Positions 63,141 to 64,000 of a stretch of DNA of 64,000 bases are shown piece by piece. Source of the DNA: Maribacter zhoushanensis. GTDB lineage: Bacteria > Bacteroidota > Bacteroidia > Flavobacteriales > Flavobacteriaceae. Position numbers and translations under genes: made by a program. Below the pieces are notes generated by a model. That model was not told the origin of the DNA, ran no database searches, and saw only the letters and a program-made list of their open reading frames with translations. The stretch spans positions 1-64,000 of the forward strand of contig NZ_JARKMR010000007.1 in NCBI RefSeq assembly GCF_029350975.1. The letters are read 5' to 3'. Position 1 is the stretch's first letter. The number at the start of each line of letters is the position of its first letter.

Positions 63141-63632
63141 ATGAACGATATTTTAGCGTTTAAACTAAAAATTTACCTAGAAAATGTAGTTCATTATACT
63201 TTCGCTTCAGACACACTATATAATAATATAAGAATGAAGTTAGGATCTACCAAGAAAAAGGTAATCGTGCGGGAGTACGAATTAGAAACCGGAAAAATTC
63301 AAGTTTATGATAATTACATGGTATCAATCTTTGACGAGGGAGCTACATTAACTTTAGAGAGAGCATATCAAATTATTGGTATATCTGAAATTCATTTTAG
63401 GGACAGAAACTTTGGCTTTATAAGTTTACGCAAAAATTCTTTTGCCATTGACCCGACCATATACAACTATCTTAAGCAATTAGACAACCTTAAAGCTTTT
63501 GCAATTGTCTCTGTAAAAGAGATAGACATGCATAACTTTAAGATTGAAAAACTGTTTTATAAAAAACCTATGAAGTTTTTTATAGAATTTGATAATGCTT
63601 TAAAATGGGTAAAAAGAAGAGTTAATTCTTAA
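63141..63632 (+). CDS. Small protein of unknown function
   Basis: A 163-residue cytosolic protein without signal peptide, membrane segment or a motif I recognise. It alternates strands and helices (HYTFASDTLYNNIRMKLG, KKVIVREYELETGKIQV, FAIVSVKEIDMHN) and ends in FIEFDNALKWVKRRVNS; the closing helix is the kind seen in SpoIIAA/STAS-like folds, but the link is weak. It stands between the clpC terminator and the convergent nnrD gene, whose stop codon is 6 bp from its own. Confidence 0.6.
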   Translation: MNDILAFKLKIYLENVVHYTFASDTLYNNIRMKLGSTKKKVIVREYELETGKIQVYDNYMVSIFDEGATLTLERAYQIIGISEIHFRDRNFGFISLRKNSFAIDPTIYNYLKQLDNLKAFAIVSVKEIDMHNFKIEKLFYKKPMKFFIEFDNALKWVKRRVNS

Positions 63633-63638
63633 ACCAAA

Positions 63639-64000
63639 TCAATTTTGTTGATTCTCCTCTTCAACTACAGGTTGTTCAGGCATTTTAAATAAATCTAAAT
63701 ATGCTCCAGCCATATTATCAATGAGGTGAGATGCTGTTAAAGATTGAAATCCTGTAGATTCTACAGCAATATCACCAGCTCTGCCATGCAAGTAGACCCC
63801 AAATATTGCCGCATCTAAGGCAGGATAACCCTGAGCTCTTAGCCCCGTAATTACACCTGTTAAGACATCACCACTTCCTGCGGTAGCCATACCAGGGTTT
63901 CCAGTTGTATTTACATAACCCTTATCATTCTTCACAACAATAGTATGCGCTCCTTTAACAACAACTATACACTTATATTTTTTAGAAAATTTCTTGACCT
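63639..64000 (-). CDS. nnrD: ADP/ATP-dependent NAD(P)H-hydrate dehydratase, C-terminal part
   Basis: The 3' end of a gene that enters from the right edge; about 120 residues are visible. Ribokinase-like core: VVVKGAHTIVV, NTTGNPGMATAGSGDVLTGV (the ATP-site NPG and GSGD motifs with the catalytic Asp) and a helical tail SLTASHLIDNM, the form of the CARKD/NnrD repair enzyme that dehydrates the damaged cofactor NAD(P)HX back to NAD(P)H. In Bacteroidota it is often fused to an N-terminal NnrE domain, which would lie outside the window. The reading frame continues upstream of the M at 63935, so that Met is internal. Confidence 0.93.
   Translation of the reverse strand, partial: VKKFSKKYKCIVVVKGAHTIVVKNDKGYVNTTGNPGMATAGSGDVLTGVITGLRAQGYPALDAAIFGVYLHGRAGDIAVESTGFQSLTASHLIDNMAGAYLDLFKMPEQPVVEEENQQN

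Overview
The window looks like a chromosomal segment of a marine-type Flavobacteriaceae (Bacteroidota). The reasons are low G+C sequence, type IX secretion (T9SS) genes (a PorP/SprF-like protein and a type-B sorting-domain giant protein), a class I ribonucleotide reductase with the ATP-cone on NrdB, SusC-style signal peptides and carboxypeptidase-like domains on the TonB receptor, DUF4832, DUF5009 and DUF547 families, weak Shine-Dalgarno signals, and hairpin-U terminators. The genus is not determined; a Maribacter/Zobellia-like relative is a guess.

Layout. 1-10577 (minus): the start of a PorP/SprF-family gene and, upstream of it, a 3456-residue secreted protein made mostly of calcium-binding thrombospondin-3-type repeats. 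It holds 31 copies of a 62/66-residue unit in two blocks, each block preceded by a duplicated ~265-residue cassette. 11309-14380 (minus): nrdB-nrdA. 14802-15714: a decayed fragment and a small unknown gene. 15717-26828 (minus): eight tightly packed genes, in transcription order a Crp/Fnr regulator, a phosphoesterase/kinase-like/outer-membrane-barrel fusion, a Rieske-glutamate synthase fusion, a DUF5996-like protein, a YjeF_N protein, a Rieske-TPP enzyme fusion, a CPA1 antiporter and a Pycsar-effector-like membrane protein. This is the best candidate for an undescribed system. 27153-33362: a deaminase, a DUF4832/4874 lipoprotein, an HGSNAT-like membrane protein, a decayed DUF6268-like gene, a DUF547 protein and acyl-CoA thioesterase II.

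33834-51686 (plus) is a lipid or short-chain acyl-CoA degradation region: thiolase, TonB receptor, Crp/Fnr regulator, two acyl-CoA dehydrogenases, an APH-type kinase, three SDRs, enoyl-CoA hydratase, two medium-chain reductases, MaoC hydratase and acyl-CoA ligase. The kinase plus dehydrogenase pair recalls ACAD10/11 and Lva-type 4-hydroxyacyl-CoA catabolism. A 16-bp (near-)palindrome lies upstream of both the receptor and the main operon and suggests co-regulation.

51847-64000 is housekeeping: tRNA-Pro and tRNA-Ser, a PgpH-like HD phosphodiesterase, a second thiolase with an NlpC/P60 protein that has lost its catalytic cysteine, a TPR protein, gyrA, clpC, a small unknown gene, and the end of nnrD running off the window. 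All family names rest on reading motifs by eye; no database search was run.
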